From Scolanthus callimorphus (taxonomy: Eukaryota; Cnidaria; Anthozoa; Actiniaria; Edwardsiidae), in contig CM066919.1 in NCBI GenBank assembly GCA_033964015.1, positions 2,074,101 to 2,138,100 of the forward strand: a stretch of DNA of 64,000 bases. The letters are read 5' to 3'. Positions 17,908 to 31,511 of this stretch are shown piece by piece. The position numbers and the translations under genes are program-made. Under the pieces are notes generated by a model, which saw only the letters and a program-made list of their open reading frames with translations, ran no database searches and had not been told where the DNA came from. The stretch's first letter is position 1, and each line of letters begins with the position of its first letter.

Positions 17908-20864
17908 ATGCCAAAAGCTCATCCGCAAGCGCTACGATGGCGAGTGATATTTTTGAAAACAGTTGGTTATAGAATCAACGAGATTGCAGCGCTTTTGAGT
18001 GTTAGTAAAACATTCGTAAAAAAGATTGCACGTATTTATCATGATACGTTAGATGTAGCAGACCAACCAAGACGGAAAGGCCGTCGACGACTTATTACAG
18101 GTATATAAATTATATATTTATCACTTCTGTTCTGTACCTGTTTTTAGAGAAACAAACAATGTTATAATGAATCTTAAGCTTATATCTTCTTCTTTAATTA
18201 TCTAGCTGCTGAAAATCTCCTCATCCGCCGGCTAATAAGAGAGAAGCCGGAGCTTTACCTTGACGAAATTCAGTCATGGCTTCGCCACCTCACAGGCGAA
18301 GAATTCGCACTTGTAACGTTGCATAAATGCATCAAGCAGATGGGACTCACCGTAAAAAAGGTAAGCTTACATCATCAGTGCATCATTATGACCACTATCT
18401 GCTAGAGTGACGCAGCGTGAAGCGTGAAAGGCGTCAAATTGCGGACTTTTATTGTAAACTTAACAATGTTGTTTTGGTTTCTCGATTGATCGTGACACTG
18501 TTTGTGGCCTTGATGAATTTGATTACGCTTACGGCTATGCTAGAATCTTTTCATTTGTAGTTATTTCATGGAGGCCAAGATTACTATTGGTAAGAGACGT
18601 TCATTGTTGGGATTTGTATTTTGTATATTTTGCAGCTTCAAGTAATCGCCCGTCAAAGAGACGAACTAAAGCGTGCTGAATTTCGGCGGTTCATCTCCCA
18701 ATTCAGAAAAGAGCAATTGCTTTTCCTGGACGAGTCTTCTAAAGACGACAGAACAATTCAGGTACCATTCCATTTATTTTATTACGAATTTTTTTATCGA
18801 GCTATTTTTCCAGTTGTAGGCCCAGTTGTTTACCAGTGAACTCTATAGTTTTGTTCAGAACTAAACCTGGTTTAAATTTAATCCACCTTTGATTTTGAAC
18901 AACCCAACAACAAGCTGCGCTGGAATGCAACCTGCAGTAAAAGGAGAGTTAGGCGAAATACGAGCAGCTAGAGCTATTTCTCCTGGCATTGTGCCTCTTT
19001 TAGGTCTCTCGGGGGATACCAGTAAGTTATAAACAAACCGAACTACGTAGGTAGGGGGGTAGGTCCTGCTGCCCCTCCCCTAGTGCTATGGGCCTGTTGC
19101 AATTCGAACCTTCAAAGAAGTGGTTGCGTTGCTTGGGAACTTCAAAAGTTCTGTTCAGTCAATCACCCCATTTGAATCTGACTTCAGATATTACTTTTTT
19201 TCTAATCAGCGAAAGTATGGTCGCAGTCTTCATGGTACTCGCATTTCCACAGTTGGAAACTTCACTCGGGGTACAAGATACAGTGTCCTTGGAGGAATTT
19301 GTACAGCTGGGGTGAAGGTGGCCCACACTATTCTTGGGGCCTATGACCAAGAGCAATTCGACTTTGCAGTTGAACACTATATATTACCTGTGATTGGTTC
19401 CTTTGCACATGGAGATAACTGCTCTGTTGTTATTCTTGACAATTGTCGCATTCACCAATCTCCAGATGCCATTAGGATGATCAGATCTAGGGGTGCACTG
19501 CTTGTCTTCCTTCCGTAAGTGTCAAGAGTGGCAAACGTTTAACATGTTCACATCTAAAACCATTTTCTAGAAATCCTAAGGATTCCAAAAATGTCTCGTT
19601 ACTAGTTCCGGGGGGTGCATGTGAACCCCCTCTACCGACTAGACTATAAATGTTCTGATTTTAAAAAAATCTATCTCCATCTTTATATATGCAGCAAAGA
19701 TGGCTCTGATATTCTCCAAAATGTACCATTTCCAGAGAACATTCAAACTATCCAATTGCTTGTTGTTTAGCTTTCAATGTTATTTATGAAAATGTGTTTT
19801 AGTTTAGCCTCTATTAGTACCCACTAAAGTTTAGGAAAAAATCCATACATTCAAACACTTATCCATGCAAACCTTTTTTCATGAATTACTCAATTATTTA
19901 GAAACTAGGATAATGTAGAAATTCTTGAGACAAATGAATCCAGACTTGGGCATGTCCATATTTAGGGCAACTTACTGACTGTATTTCTTATTGGGGCAAT
20001 TTAAAAACAAAGACAACAGTTGAAAGACACTTTCCATTCAGAAATCTGTTGTTGTTGAGAAAAAAAATATTGGTGAGCAGTACCACCTCTCCCATGGAAG
20101 GCTATCAAGTGATGAGAGGCCAACCTATCCCCCGATCTCTCAAGGAGAAGAATATCTCTTTCACATGTTATAGATTACAAATAAAAGTAGTCTAAATTGT
20201 GTTCTTTCTGTAGACCATATTCACCTGATATGAATCCTATCGAGGAATGCTTTGCTGTTGCCAAGAAATGGATGCGAAGACACCAGGATATGTGCCAGCT
20301 TTATCCTCAAAGGTGCTTTGAGATAGCATTGGACAATGTAAGTGCATGTATTGAAGTAGAAATGTGTTTGAAAGGTAGGGGAAAAGCAACTGAATAATAT
20401 GTATAAGCAATTTATTACCGGCACTAGTTGGAATAGGGGGCGAAATGAAGAAAAATATGTACATGTACTAACAACTATCTGCAGGAACTCTTTGATCATG
20501 CAGGCGATAGCCTGCATAACTGGCGGTTTGGTGGGGTGGTTAGTTTTTGCCCACAATTATTTGGTTAAGGTCACTTTGCTGGTTTGTTGTTTGATGATAT
20601 GTCCAGTCTAGTACTGGGGGAAGAGAAAGGCAGGTGTGGTGGCCAGCTACCAGGCTGTACACGCCAGAGAATAATTATTACAAATTTATAATTGTTTGAA
20701 ACAGACTCATCCATACAGTCGTAATAAATCAACATCTTATAATAGGATATTTTATAAATAAATGTGGCCTTACATATAACTAAAAGCAAACAAATTGTCT
20801 TGTTGATTGGCAGATATCTCCTGAAGCATGTGTCTCTCTGATTGAGGACTGTGGCTATCTATGA
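17908..20864 (+). CDS. Tc1/mariner-family DD34E transposase (6 exons)
   Basis: Exons 17908-18100, 18206-18360, 18636-18761, 19210-19514, 20214-20337 and 20814-20864 have GT/AG borders and sum to 954 nt, giving an intact 317-aa protein. An N-terminal helix-turn-helix (YRINEIAALLSVSKTFVKK) and a basic linker precede a second helical domain. The DDE_3 catalytic core has Asp in LFLDESSKDD, Asp in VVILDNCRIHQSP, and Glu in YSPDMNPIEECF, with 34 residues between the second Asp and the Glu. The reaction is cut-and-paste at TA. Multiple introns are unusual for this family but occur in animal genomes. No disabling mutation is visible. Confidence 0.85.
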
Positions 20865-21054
20865 AGATCATCTACAGTGTATTACATAGGAAACAAACAT
20901 TATAACCTATGTTGTCTAAATGAAGTTATAGTGGGGTTGATTTTCACTTTCACTGGTGGTAGTCACAATGCTACAGTACGTTGCTTTGTCACTCAAGGAA
21001 AGAATTTCAGAGTTGCTCCATAAAGCAACTTCATTACATTTAGTGCTCTTTTGG

Positions 21055-21471
21055 GCATAGAGTGGTTCTCACATGACTGTCGTGAAAACAATAGGCCATG
21101 TTCGAATTACGCTCCAATGCCTACAAACAATAACCTCAAGTCAAGGCTCTCTTCTGAAATTACTGTAAATGTATTAGAACTTGGAGAAAGCCTCGATTTG
21201 AAGCTTTTGTCTTGTGAGAATCGGAGCGTAATTCGAACCTGGGCTATTGCAATTGAGCAATCACTAGCCAATCAGAATCTAGAGAAATCTTGACTTGCTC
21301 CTAAATGGCTTTCTTCTCAGCCAATTGCAAGCCGAATCAATTACTTAGTAATTACACAATTGTATTTACAACAGAATTTGATTGGCTGAGAAAAACGAGT
21401 AACCAATGAGAACGCAAAGCAATCGCAATTACATAACAAGTCTTGACAGTCATGTGAAATCCACTCTATGC
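21055..21471. mobile_element. Foldback MITE inside the mariner element
   Basis: Terminal inverted repeats GCATAGAGTGG[T/A]T...CACATGACTGTC lie at 21055-21081 and 21445-21471. It lies after the transposase stop and before the 3' end of the antisense gene. There is no coding capacity and no clear target duplication. It is the innermost layer of the nest. Confidence 0.65.
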
Positions 21472-22086
21472 AACACAGTGTATTGGGTTCCATTCAATGT
21501 AAATTACATGGTCAAACTTTTTTGGCCATGGGAGCGATGGTAGCAAAGGCTCGCGTAATCTGCTTTACTCTAGTGATGAATCAGGATTGTATTTTACTGC
21601 ATTCATGGCTTTTCTCCATTATAAGTAAGGCAAAATGTGACAAGGAGTAAGTTTTGAGATCTCAATCAGTTGGACCTTTTGCTATAAACAAAAAGTGAAA
21701 ACAACCCCAGCTTTGCCATATACAGTAGTAACAGATTGGGTTTGTATAACTGTAACAAGTTCGATAACAATCTTTGAATGATAATTATATAAGGAACTGT
21801 AAAGGAGAAAATAAAACATTTCTTAAATTTTCTGATGACTAAGTGCTGACTATATAATTTTAACAACAAATGTAAATTACATCAAGTTCCTCAAGTTCAA
21901 AACCATGCAATGAGATCCAGTACTCATGTCTTTCTGTTGAGAATGCTCACTATGGCATAGAAATGAACTTATATTAACTTATAACAACAAATATTAACTG
22001 CATCATGCATAAAACCATGCAACTACCAGTACACTGCACTTGTTACGTGAGATTGCTTGACGTTTTTAACTGAAAATGTTAGGCTG

Positions 22087-25000
22087 CTAATTTGAAGTCA
22101 AGGTGCTAGTTACAGAAGCGTGGTTGTATCCTCGTGCCCTTATTCTGTAAATTTCAGTGACCAAGGCTATTCTATCCCTCTCCTCTGCCATTCCAATTGA
22201 AATCATCATTTGATTGCCAAGCTGAGGATGGATGAAGGCTTCTAGCATTGGCCCATCCACTCCTTCTTCCTGAAATGATTGTATATACTTGCTAAGCCCA
22301 ACAGACTGGATTACATCAAGGCAGTCCCGTGTGGTTAACTGATTCAGTGCTGGAAGAGAAAAAAGATATATATTGAACTCAAGCAAATGATGGATAATAA
22401 TAATTTAGTATATCCCTAATCAGTGGATAGTTATTTACGTGCACTGTGATTGGCTCACAGTGCATATCCTTATGACTATTAACTGTTTTGAGAGCTGGCA
22501 AAATGGCATCTCGTTTTGCAACAGTATCTGAAGACGATATTGTGGCAATAGATGGCCATTTTTTATGCAACTGATTAGGGATTATACTAATAGAACTATT
22601 TCCCTCAGGGTCAGTGAAAAGTGCAGAATATATCCCACGACGCTCTACAACTCGCGTCTCGGGATATTCCACCGCTATTCACCTCCCCTTTGGTAAATAG
22701 TTATTCAATATGATTGTGCTCCATTGTCAATGGTTAGTCTGTTGCAGCAGGGAGGGGGGAATGCTTGAGAAGTTCTTCACAGGCAAAAACAAACTTACAA
22801 TCCATGCAAACATGCTTTATAGAGCTACAGTATTATGTAACAGTTCCAATACACGACTTTGCTATTACGTGGAACACCTTGGACCAAGCCCCTAAAGGAA
22901 CAAGAAACAAAAGAACGAAACCACGGTCGAATAAGGCTGTTAATTCTGTTCTTTGTTCCTGAGGAACATGGTTACTAGACATTTTATGCATTAGCAAAAT
23001 CGTGTATTGGCGTTCTGCCCTCAACACTGTGCCACAACTTGTCAAAAAAAACACAGATGTGTACTACAACCCCCAAAAGGTCCCAAAGAAAAACCAATTG
23101 ATGCTTTGGCATGGAATATCGTGAGGCTCCCCTTACTTTTGGGGTTGCAAAATAATAAACAGTAACAATATTGGAAAATATGTACTGTAAAAACTACTTC
23201 CCTTTTTATATAGATATGGCTGCCCCTCTTTTAACACCCAGAGTGCAAGATTAATTGTCATTGCTGCCAAAGCTTTGATAATAAATGTGGATCATCAGCC
23301 TGACTTCAATAACTGATACTAACAGTAGCTTTTTGATACAGAAGCACATACAGTAGCTTCTTGTTATCTCAAATATTCTGCTATTTTCTTGAAGGTGATA
23401 ACAGTACAATCATGCTATGTACCTTTTGGGGAGTTTGCTTGCAATAGTCCTCCAGGTGAAGCTTGCAGAGGCTGCCTCATAGGTGACTGCATCTGAAATT
23501 AAATAATTTGTTGATCTGGTTTACAGACCCAAATCTACATTTTGGTAAAGCACTTTGGGATTCTCAGAGTAAATCTCAGTTTTTCAAAATTGTTTTTGAG
23601 ACTCTGGGGTGAGAGAGCGGTCACCACAATCCTATTTATGATGAACAAGATGTAATGGAAATGGGTTGAAAAAGCCTTGCATTACACAATTGGAGGGATG
23701 TGCTATGGTTTGACCCCAATCTGGGTGGTAGCAAAACAAATCCATCTCCACACCCCTTATTTTAAGGCATAAACCCTAAAAATGCAGACGAAAATGCAGA
23801 AGAATTCCAGGGTGGAAATAATTACAAGGAGGTCAAGAAAAACTTCACTGGAATTCCAGGGTAGGGTAGCCACTACTGGGTCCTCTTATTTGGAGATCCA
23901 TTAGGGGGAAACAAGCCTCATATAAAAATCAGGTACCTGAAACATGGAAGTTTGTGCCTGCAACATTGTCAGCATGGCCGTCTGGAAAGATTCATTTCTT
24001 TTGGATTCCAATGCCATTATCATTTCCAAGGTACTTGTGCTTTGCCATCAGATCCTGCAGCTTGTGATGTTGGTGACTTCCCAGTGGATGATCGTTTTGA
24101 AGTCGGAGGGACTATGATGGCATCAATGTGGCTTTGCCAGTCTGGTTCTTCATCAATGCCAGAACTATTGCCATTGACGATTTCATCTGTCCACAACTTT
24201 AGATGCTTTGTTTTGTAACGCCACATTGTCCCTCGTTTCTCCAGATCCTGCACAAGCTGGACATGAATTTCATTCCAAATACTGTTGTCTGCTTTACCAG
24301 TGGAGCTGCCCATATCTAGTTTCCTTTTCCTTGATGACATCATACTTGACGATTCATCTGAATGATAGAGTAGTAAAGAATTGGTCAAGCAAATACAATT
24401 GTGTCTTATATGAACAAAAATATTATTTTCATCGTAGATTGCAATGGTTGACTGGCCAAAAACCAAAGCAATAACCATAATGTGTAATTCCAAAAAAAAA
24501 ACAGTCAACTGGATTTTTCAAAGGACCCCCATCCCACTGGAATGAAAACTAGAGTGTCCATGAATGATGTCTACCCACAGGGAAATGGCCAACTGAAACG
24601 CCACTTCCTAGCCTCCTCAAAACCCCTGTAAAGTCCAATCCCCTTTGTTTGGGGTGTGGTGAGGGGGAGCAGTTGCGGATGCAGACCCTTAAGAAGGGGG
24701 GTGGCTAGTACAAAGGTTATACAGCAGAGTTCAGACTAAAGGGGTGGCTAATCTTTTTTTTACAAGAAATATGAGAACAAGGGAGGTGGCTAGCCACCCT
24801 AATCACCCCCCTAGATCCGCCCTTGGGAAGGGAGTCAAATTGTCTTAAATTACACATTTCAATGTAAACCTTGATCTTTGCTCGGCCACGTAATAAAGGA
24901 ACAGACTTCAAAATCTATGCCACCATCACTTTTTGGTCTAGGTTGCCTGTTAGTGGGAAGTACTTAATAAACACATCATTCTCTCAAAAGTCCAACTGAC

Positions 25001-26063
25001 AGCCGCACTAGTATTTCTCAAACTGTGCTTCAATCAATCATGATTCAAAATAGCATGCTAACGATCCTTCAAGTACATATTGTACTCACTACTCAAAGTC
25101 CTTACCTGTAGATTTCTCAAGACTTATAACTCGGCATGCCAACCGTATGTTCCCTCCTTTGTATTCCTCTTTGCATGTTTGTAAGTCCTTTTCAGTTCTT
25201 AGTGTCACAGGTTGTTTCGTCCCTTTCCTTAGCCAAAAGAGACCTTTGGCTGGGATGTACAGCGTAGAATCACTTTCGTATGCCTTCAGTAAGGTTGTAA
25301 TCTCGGCAAGTGTGCACTGTTGTGGGACGCTATGAAGAACGTTGGAATGTGCTGATACTTTCATGTCAGCTGATATGTCGTTCACGAATATATCAAAGCT
25401 TGACTTTGCTCGATCAGCACGAATTCGGGGGGATCGTCGCGGTGTGACTGGCAGTTGTGCTGAAGAAAGGGAATTATGAAGCTGAGTATAACTAGTAAGT
25501 TTATAAAAAAGAGTACTACAAAAAAATCTTGCTTACATTTTATGCGGTAATCGACTGCCATGTAAAGTGTCGCAGACTTCTTAGGTCGGCCTGATTTGTA
25601 GGTCAACGGATACTCTGAGAGCAGTGCAGGTACATCAGGGTCACCGAGCATTTTTACTACGGTCTTTGATCTTGACTTCTTGTAGTAAATATTGTCTAAA
25701 ACAACATCTGTAGAGCCTATTTGGCGGCCGATGTAGTCTTTTATGCAGATTTTCAAGGTTTCAAATGTCCATCGGTCCGGTAGCCGAAACGGTGCCAGCT
25801 CTGGACCTTTGACTTTTCCGTTGCTAACTTCAAGGTAAAGAGACAAGTCCCTCTAAAACATATAAATCATAGGCAAGGATTCACTAACACAACTAACCGA
25901 AAGTGTACGGGAAACGAAGATTTTTCATCGATCACACGTGCACGCAAGAGATGGATAAACTTACCACTTCGTCTGTTTGTTGCCATATCTGAGTCTCTTC
26001 TAGGCCTGGCAATTCGATGTGGATATCGTCGAATTCCTGTGAATCTTCTTCGCTTTGCGACAT
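22087..26063 (-). CDS. Accessory multi-exon gene of the mariner element, SAM domain at C-terminus
   Basis: The likely start is 26063 (MSQSEEDSQEFDDIHIELPG). Exons I can join in frame are 25965-26063, 25537-25852 and 25106-25459. Further exons begin at 24357 and, less certainly, lie near 23940-23985 and 23425-23492, with two more near 22436-22670 and 22087-22350. The product has a globular N-terminal region (DLSLYLEVSNGKVKGPEL, SRSKTVVKMLGDPDVP), a Ser-rich middle (SSRKRKLDMGSSTGK), and a C-terminal sterile-alpha-motif-like helix bundle (RDCLDVIQSVGLSKYIQSFQ, then MISIGMAEERDRIALVTEIY). SAM domains mediate oligomerisation or protein binding. Its function in transposition is unknown; it could also be a captured host gene. 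Confidence 0.6.
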
Positions 26064-26228
26064 TTTGCTTTTTTGATCCGAGCGCCGGCAAGCGAAACTC
26101 GCTGACTCGGTAAAACTTCAGGCGGGAATTTACCCAGACGGCCCCATGCCGTTTGATTGACAGTCACGAGAACGAGAATAGACTGAAACTTTTTGACGCC
26201 CGGGGTCGCAGTGTAACGGAAATAGCTG

Positions 26229-28354
26229 TAACATTGTTTGTTTTTGCTGAAAATGAATATGCATAATTTTCTTTTGTACTAGTCCTGTAAAAGCTGCCAA
26301 GTTCATACTATGGTGCAAGCATAATACAAGTGACAAATTATAATGATGCATTTCATTTCATTTATAAACAAAATGTATAATTTGCTGCTACATATTAATC
26401 TTGCATAATATAGTAATCTTGCAATCTAATTGGTTGATTTGCTGTGGTAAATAAGAGTGCAAACAACAATGTACCATGGTAAATGAGTGAGGTCACCAAA
26501 ATTTGTGGATTTGCTCTCCTGTGCTATGCAAGTCATCACTACTGACTATCTTGATGAAGGTACATAGACCATAAATTTACACATATCTTACCAGTATTAG
26601 ATTTTTTTCATGTACTATACAGGTGGTTGTTTTACGAGTTGCAGGTGTATTTTTCTGAGCCCCGCACAGGTGAGTAAAATGTCTAGCAGTATTTCATGAA
26701 AAAATATTTACTGAGTTGTTATTTACACCAAGCAACTGGTTTGGTACAGTGTAATCACCGGCTAACCATCCTCCAGTGGTTATTTTTTGTGTTTACCTCA
26801 TCATATTGCTCTCAGAATTGCTTCCATAAATCATCTGTCATAGAATAAAAGTCAGATAAACTCTATTATGTTGTCTTTGATGTATCAGTGGAAAAACATT
26901 GAAAAGTAGAGATTTATGGCACTTTTAGATGTAACCTCTCTCTGTGTTCTCTCCTCCCCCCTCCCCTCTACAAAAAATCTAAAATGACATAAATCCCTAC
27001 TATTTCGATGTTTTTTCCACTAAGACATCAAAGATGACATGAATAGAGCTTATCTGACTTTTATTCTATGACAGATGATTTACGGGAGCAAATTCTGAGA
27101 GCAATTCTGAGGTAAACACAAGAGATTGGCCTGGCATGCTGAGCTGCAAGTCAAAACATAACCACTGGAGAATGGCAAGACTGTGATGCCCCTGACATAT
27201 CCCACAACTTCCTGGATGCACTTTTGTTACAGCTATGCAGCACATGCATGGCTGTAAAAGCTATCCATAATTATTATACTTGGGATGCAAGAAGATAGTT
27301 TATTTTATATTACAACTGATTTGAATTGATCACATATGGGTTATTAGGTATACTGTATGATAGCTGAAAGAGGCCTTGGAAAATGCAAATATTAAGGTAA
27401 GGGTAAATCCTCACATTTACACTGAAGCTTCTAATAACTAGTGAATATTTGTTTTTAGTGATACCAATATTTAATTATGGGCAGTATTTTCCTATCCTTG
27501 ATCTACAGGTCAAGGTAACCATTTGCACACATTTGCTTCAAAATAAGTAACACAAAATCACTTTTTCAGTTGGGGAAAAAGTTATTTACAGACCAGCTTT
27601 AGGTCGGACCATATAGGGAAAAACTGTAACCTCTTTTTCCACAACAATGCAGTTGGAAAAGTGACTTTCTGTAACAAAGTTTATATTATACAGGGCAAAA
27701 TAGGCCATTTGCACTAACGAGGTCATGTGACCCAAATCCCATACATTCTGAATAAAATCTTGAAAATTCAACTCGCTGCCATTTGCTCCAGGTTAGAGAT
27801 TTTAAGCTGAAACTTCAGTTTCTGACTAATATCAATTGTTTCTTTGTATTTCTGGAATTGATTTCGACAAACCATCTCGTTAATAGGTAGTTGGGGTCAT
27901 GTGACCCAGTTAGTGCAAATGGCCTGTTACTTGATGCTGATTTGCTAAGAGCAAGGGGATTTTGTCTTTATTGAGGGCAAAATTACTTTGCACACGTCTG
28001 AATATGTGCAGTCAACACACGCTGAGGTTTGCTCTTTTATGTCATACACATCTAATTGCATGGGTCTCTCATAAAATTAGGGATTAAGTCCTTTCGTCGC
28101 AGACGGGTCGGGCAATTTTGGGACTTTGAAAAAATTGAAAACACTCATGAAATTAATCCCAAATTTTATGAGGAACCCATGTGATTATGCCTTTACATAT
28201 ATAGACTGTTACAAAATTGCCATTGTAGTGCTTTATTCATACATGTATTTTATACAGTTTGCCCTCCAGCTCATTTTCTTGCAAAAGTTCCAGTAATAAA
28301 TAGATATCAAATTGAGAATTCAGTTTTCATTTTATTAACATAGTATCACTTTAA
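26229..28354. other. Kolobok internal non-coding stretch
   Basis: From the mariner end to 28354 I find no supportable exon. It holds a foldback MITE (26771-27170) and AT-rich sequence. It separates the plus-strand P2RX7-like gene from the 3' end of the minus-strand transposase gene. Confidence 0.4.
26771..27170. mobile_element. ~400-bp foldback MITE
   Basis: The ends are CTCCAGTGGTTAT and its complement, and the interior folds back on itself over a long imperfect stem (for example ATCATCTGTCATAGAATAAA pairs with its complement near 27055). No coding capacity or clear target duplication. Confidence 0.65.
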
Positions 28355-28543
28355 TCACCCGAGAGGAGAGCGCTTGGACTGAAAGTTGTGCTTGAACAAA
28401 TAAGAATGACTGAAATTCTGTCTTGATATCTTTTCTGATTCACAAGATATGCAAGATAAATATTTATGCAAATTTAGGCAAATCATTCTTATTTTGTTCA
28501 AGCACAACTTTCAGTCCCAGTGTTCTCTCTTCTCAGGGGTGAC
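28355..28543. mobile_element. ~190-bp foldback MITE
   Basis: Inverted arms include GGACTGAAAGTTGTGCTTGA on the left and its complement on the right, with TCACCC...GGGTGA at the ends. It abuts the last exon of the Kolobok transposase gene. Confidence 0.6.
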
Positions 28544-29407
28544 AATGCACTTTAAGATGGGCAATGACTGCGAGGGTGACCCTTCTTTTCTCTGCCACAC
28601 TTTGAACATGTTGGTGTTCTCCTTCTTTTTCTTTGAACATCTGGTGGGTTTGGAACATTATTCGGCTGAAGGCGGAGCTGTAATGTTTCTTGCTCTTGGG
28701 CTGAATTATATAGAAAAGGGAAAAGTTTGGTTAACATGGACAGAGCAGAAATGACCTGCTATTATATAAATTTGAAAAAGTAAGGTCAGTTAACTGAGAT
28801 AAGCTTGATTTGTCAGTTAAAATATGGTTTGAGTTTTGCTGGCAAGCAGGTTAATCCTTAAACAGGGGGTGAATTGGATAAGCTTTTTACTTTTTGGGTT
28901 TAAATTTGCAATAACACCACATACGTGAAGGGTAGAGAGCTGGTTGTTTCTCTTTCCTCATCTTGTAATGTGCTGTTGCTTCTTCTCTTGATCTTTCATT
29001 TTCAAACTGTGTGTTAAGTGGTGAAGGTTGTTGCTTTTTGTATTTTTCCAAAACTTTCTCCCTGGCCTCTGTGGTCATTGACATCAGTTTGCCCTTCAAG
29101 TCATCCACATATCCTGCAAATTAGATGGTGATATAAATTGCAATTCTCATATGTGTTTTAATTATAAGTTTTACATTCTCGAACCCAGAGCTCCCATGCT
29201 CGTCACCTCATGGGTAGGCTTTGGTGACAGCCATTGATGCATGCACGAGATTTGTTAGCGTTCCTATTATTATATGGCTTCACAATTTCCTGTCATCAGA
29301 TTGGCTGGCACACGGGCTGTATTTTGCGTATTGCCCACAGGCTATAATGTTCCGTATTTAGATGCGTTTCCCGGATGTAGACAAAATATTATTCAATTTT
29401 AAATGAG

Positions 29408-29572
29408 CCGATAATAAACAATTTATTAACCTCACTAGCTCGGTCTGTATGGGAAATATCAGACCTCGGTCTTTTTGTACAGACCTTGCTATTGCTTGGA
29501 CCATACTGCAAGACCTCAGTCTGATATTTCCCATACAGACCTCCTGCTTGGTTAATAATCTCTTATTATGCA
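29408..29572. mobile_element. Foldback MITE in Kolobok intron, related to the hairpin at 38866
   Basis: Arms GTCTGTATGGGAAATATCAG and complement flank a short loop; outer parts read TAATAAACAATTTATTAACC and complement. The layout is the same as the hairpin in the palindrome arms (AATAAACAACTTACTAACC, then a GGGCAGTACGG arm), although arm sequences differ, so they may belong to one family. Confidence 0.5.
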
Positions 29573-31262
29573 TGCACAACATTCAAAATAAGCCACTGCA
29601 TGAGCCTACCGCAAGCAGATGAGCCAGGGAGGTCAGGGTTTGAGAATGTAAGTTTTAGGAACACCTTATTGCATTCATGCAATACCAAACAATTGGTAAT
29701 GCACTGAGAGGTACAGTTTGTGCACACTTACTGTATGTTGGCAAGACAGTAACCTCTCTCACCACTTCATCTCCCATCTTGAATTTTGGATAGGTTATAT
29801 GGAGTGCAGTTATATTCCCATCTTTGTTTGTTTTTGCTTCTCTGTTTAGGTTTTCATTAAAGTGCAGACAAGCCAGGGTATGCCTGAATGATACAAACAA
29901 GCGTAATGTTGAGATTTACATGTACAGAGAGTAACTATTTCATGACAAAAGGTTTAGGTTATAGAAGACCCTGGGGGAAGGCAGACCCCTCAACCCCTCA
30001 GAAGTCAAAACCTGGAGACTGGCCATGAAAAACCTGGAGATGCAGGGGTCAAAACCTGGAGATCAGCGAAACGGCTGTACAAACCGATAAAACATTTTCT
30101 GAATATTAAAAAAAAGACAAATAACCAAAAAAAGGACATTTTATTTGTGTTCCTGATTATTATTGTTCTGTTGCCTTCTTTGCTCTTATAATTCAAATCG
30201 GCTTACCTGTTTTTACAGCTAGTTTCAATTTGGATTGCACAAATCATGGATCAAATCATTTATTTTTCTCTAATGAAAAAGCATTTTCAAAAACCGTGAG
30301 ATTTTCAAGACAAACCGTGAGACCGTGAGATCATGGCTCAAACCGTGAGTCTCACAGTGAAACCGTGAGAGTTGGCAGGTCTGGGAAGGAAGCAGGGGGT
30401 ATTTCTCAAGAGGGTTTGTGACAGGGTGTTCAAGAGTTGAAGAATTCTGGAGGGGTTTGAAATTTTAACATGTTTGGATTTTGGGGGTGGGTATCAGCAG
30501 GGATTTTTGAAATTTATGGTAACTTTATTTAACAAGTGATTTTTTCAAGTATTACTGTGCAACTATGTCAACCAGGCCATTTTCTTTCCATTTCTTTCTT
30601 GGGATCTCAGACATTGAAATATTCTCAGAAAGTTAAAAAAACTAAATTACTCATCCTCAGATGTACTGCAGGTATTAAATTTCCCTTAAAATGGTTTGAA
30701 TCTCAAAATAACAAACCCTTTGTAGGGTGGCCAGTTGACATAGTCGCACAGTAAAGATGAGGATCTATAGTTTGACGAATAAACACACATAAGGTAACAT
30801 TTGATTGGCCAAGGGTCGTTTAGGGCCAGGGGGGGGGGGGGGGGGGGGGGTGCATTTTGGGGGTTTCTCACAATACTACATGTACATTCAAATTTAAGCT
30901 TTTGAGTTTTACAGCCTTAGAATTCCCTCCTTCAAGATGCTAACTGACCAATGATTTTATTATACCAAAGTGACTTACCTACATAAGCTCCCCAACCAGG
31001 AAAAGCAGGTCATTTTCGGGTGAAATTGATTTACCAGGGAATGAAAACCCTCAAGGCAGCTGGTTTGGGCATCACTTGACAGTCTCTTTATGTCATTTAG
31101 GATTCTGGTATTCATAGTTATAGAACTCATCTTCTGATATGCAGTGGTACCTGTGGATCATTTATTCAACTCTCCATTTTTATAACTGGCTTGAGGGAAA
31201 TTGGGTGTTGTGGCTTGTTTACAATCAAGGAGCAAAGGGGGGGGGGGGGGGGGGGGGTAATA

Positions 31263-31511
31263 CAGCCGATTGCATTTGACTGTTTAACCCTAACAGTTCG
31301 CACGTGATGTCTGAATGTTGGAACGTTGCGTTTCTAGGATGGAGCAAGATGTTTCAATGGAGAACCGAAACGTTCTGCCTTCTCTGATTGGTCAGTGAAA
31401 AGTAAACATGGAGGTTGTCCTTGGAAACGTCTTGCCTCAGCAACGTTCGAGTGCAATGTTCAAACGTAAGTGCAAACTGTTTAGGTTTAAACAGTCACAC
31501 GCAATCGGCTG
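31263..31511. mobile_element. Mariner-type MITE, 249 bp, TA target duplication
   Basis: TA flanks CAGCCGATTGC...GCAATCGGCTG (31261-31262 and 31512-31513). TIRs are about 27 bp. A poly-G tract of about 18 bases directly precedes it. It lies in the transposase gene's intron after the RSWIKIG exon. Confidence 0.75.

Larger units (their letters stand above)
17754..26228. mobile_element. 8.5-kb Tc1/mariner element nested in Kolobok
   Basis: TA flanks both ends (17752-17753 and 26229-26230). Terminal inverted repeats of 78 bp run 17754-17831 and 26151-26228, starting CAGCTATTTCCGTTACACTG. It carries a multi-exon DD34E transposase on the plus strand and an unrelated multi-exon gene with a SAM domain on the minus strand. 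This is much longer than typical Tc1/mariner elements (about 1.3-2.4 kb) because of introns, the second gene and an inner MITE. The TIRs are nearly identical, suggesting recent activity. Confidence 0.9.

Noticed and set aside
28355..28543. Transcription terminator hairpin for the transposase gene
   Set aside because: Arms are too long and the sequence is a typical foldback MITE; eukaryotic genes do not use such terminators.
30828..30850. Poly-G runs (also at about 31238 and 50188) as regulatory quadruplex elements
   Set aside because: Simple homopolymers in non-coding transposon sequence; no repeated G-tract architecture or gene context supports a function.
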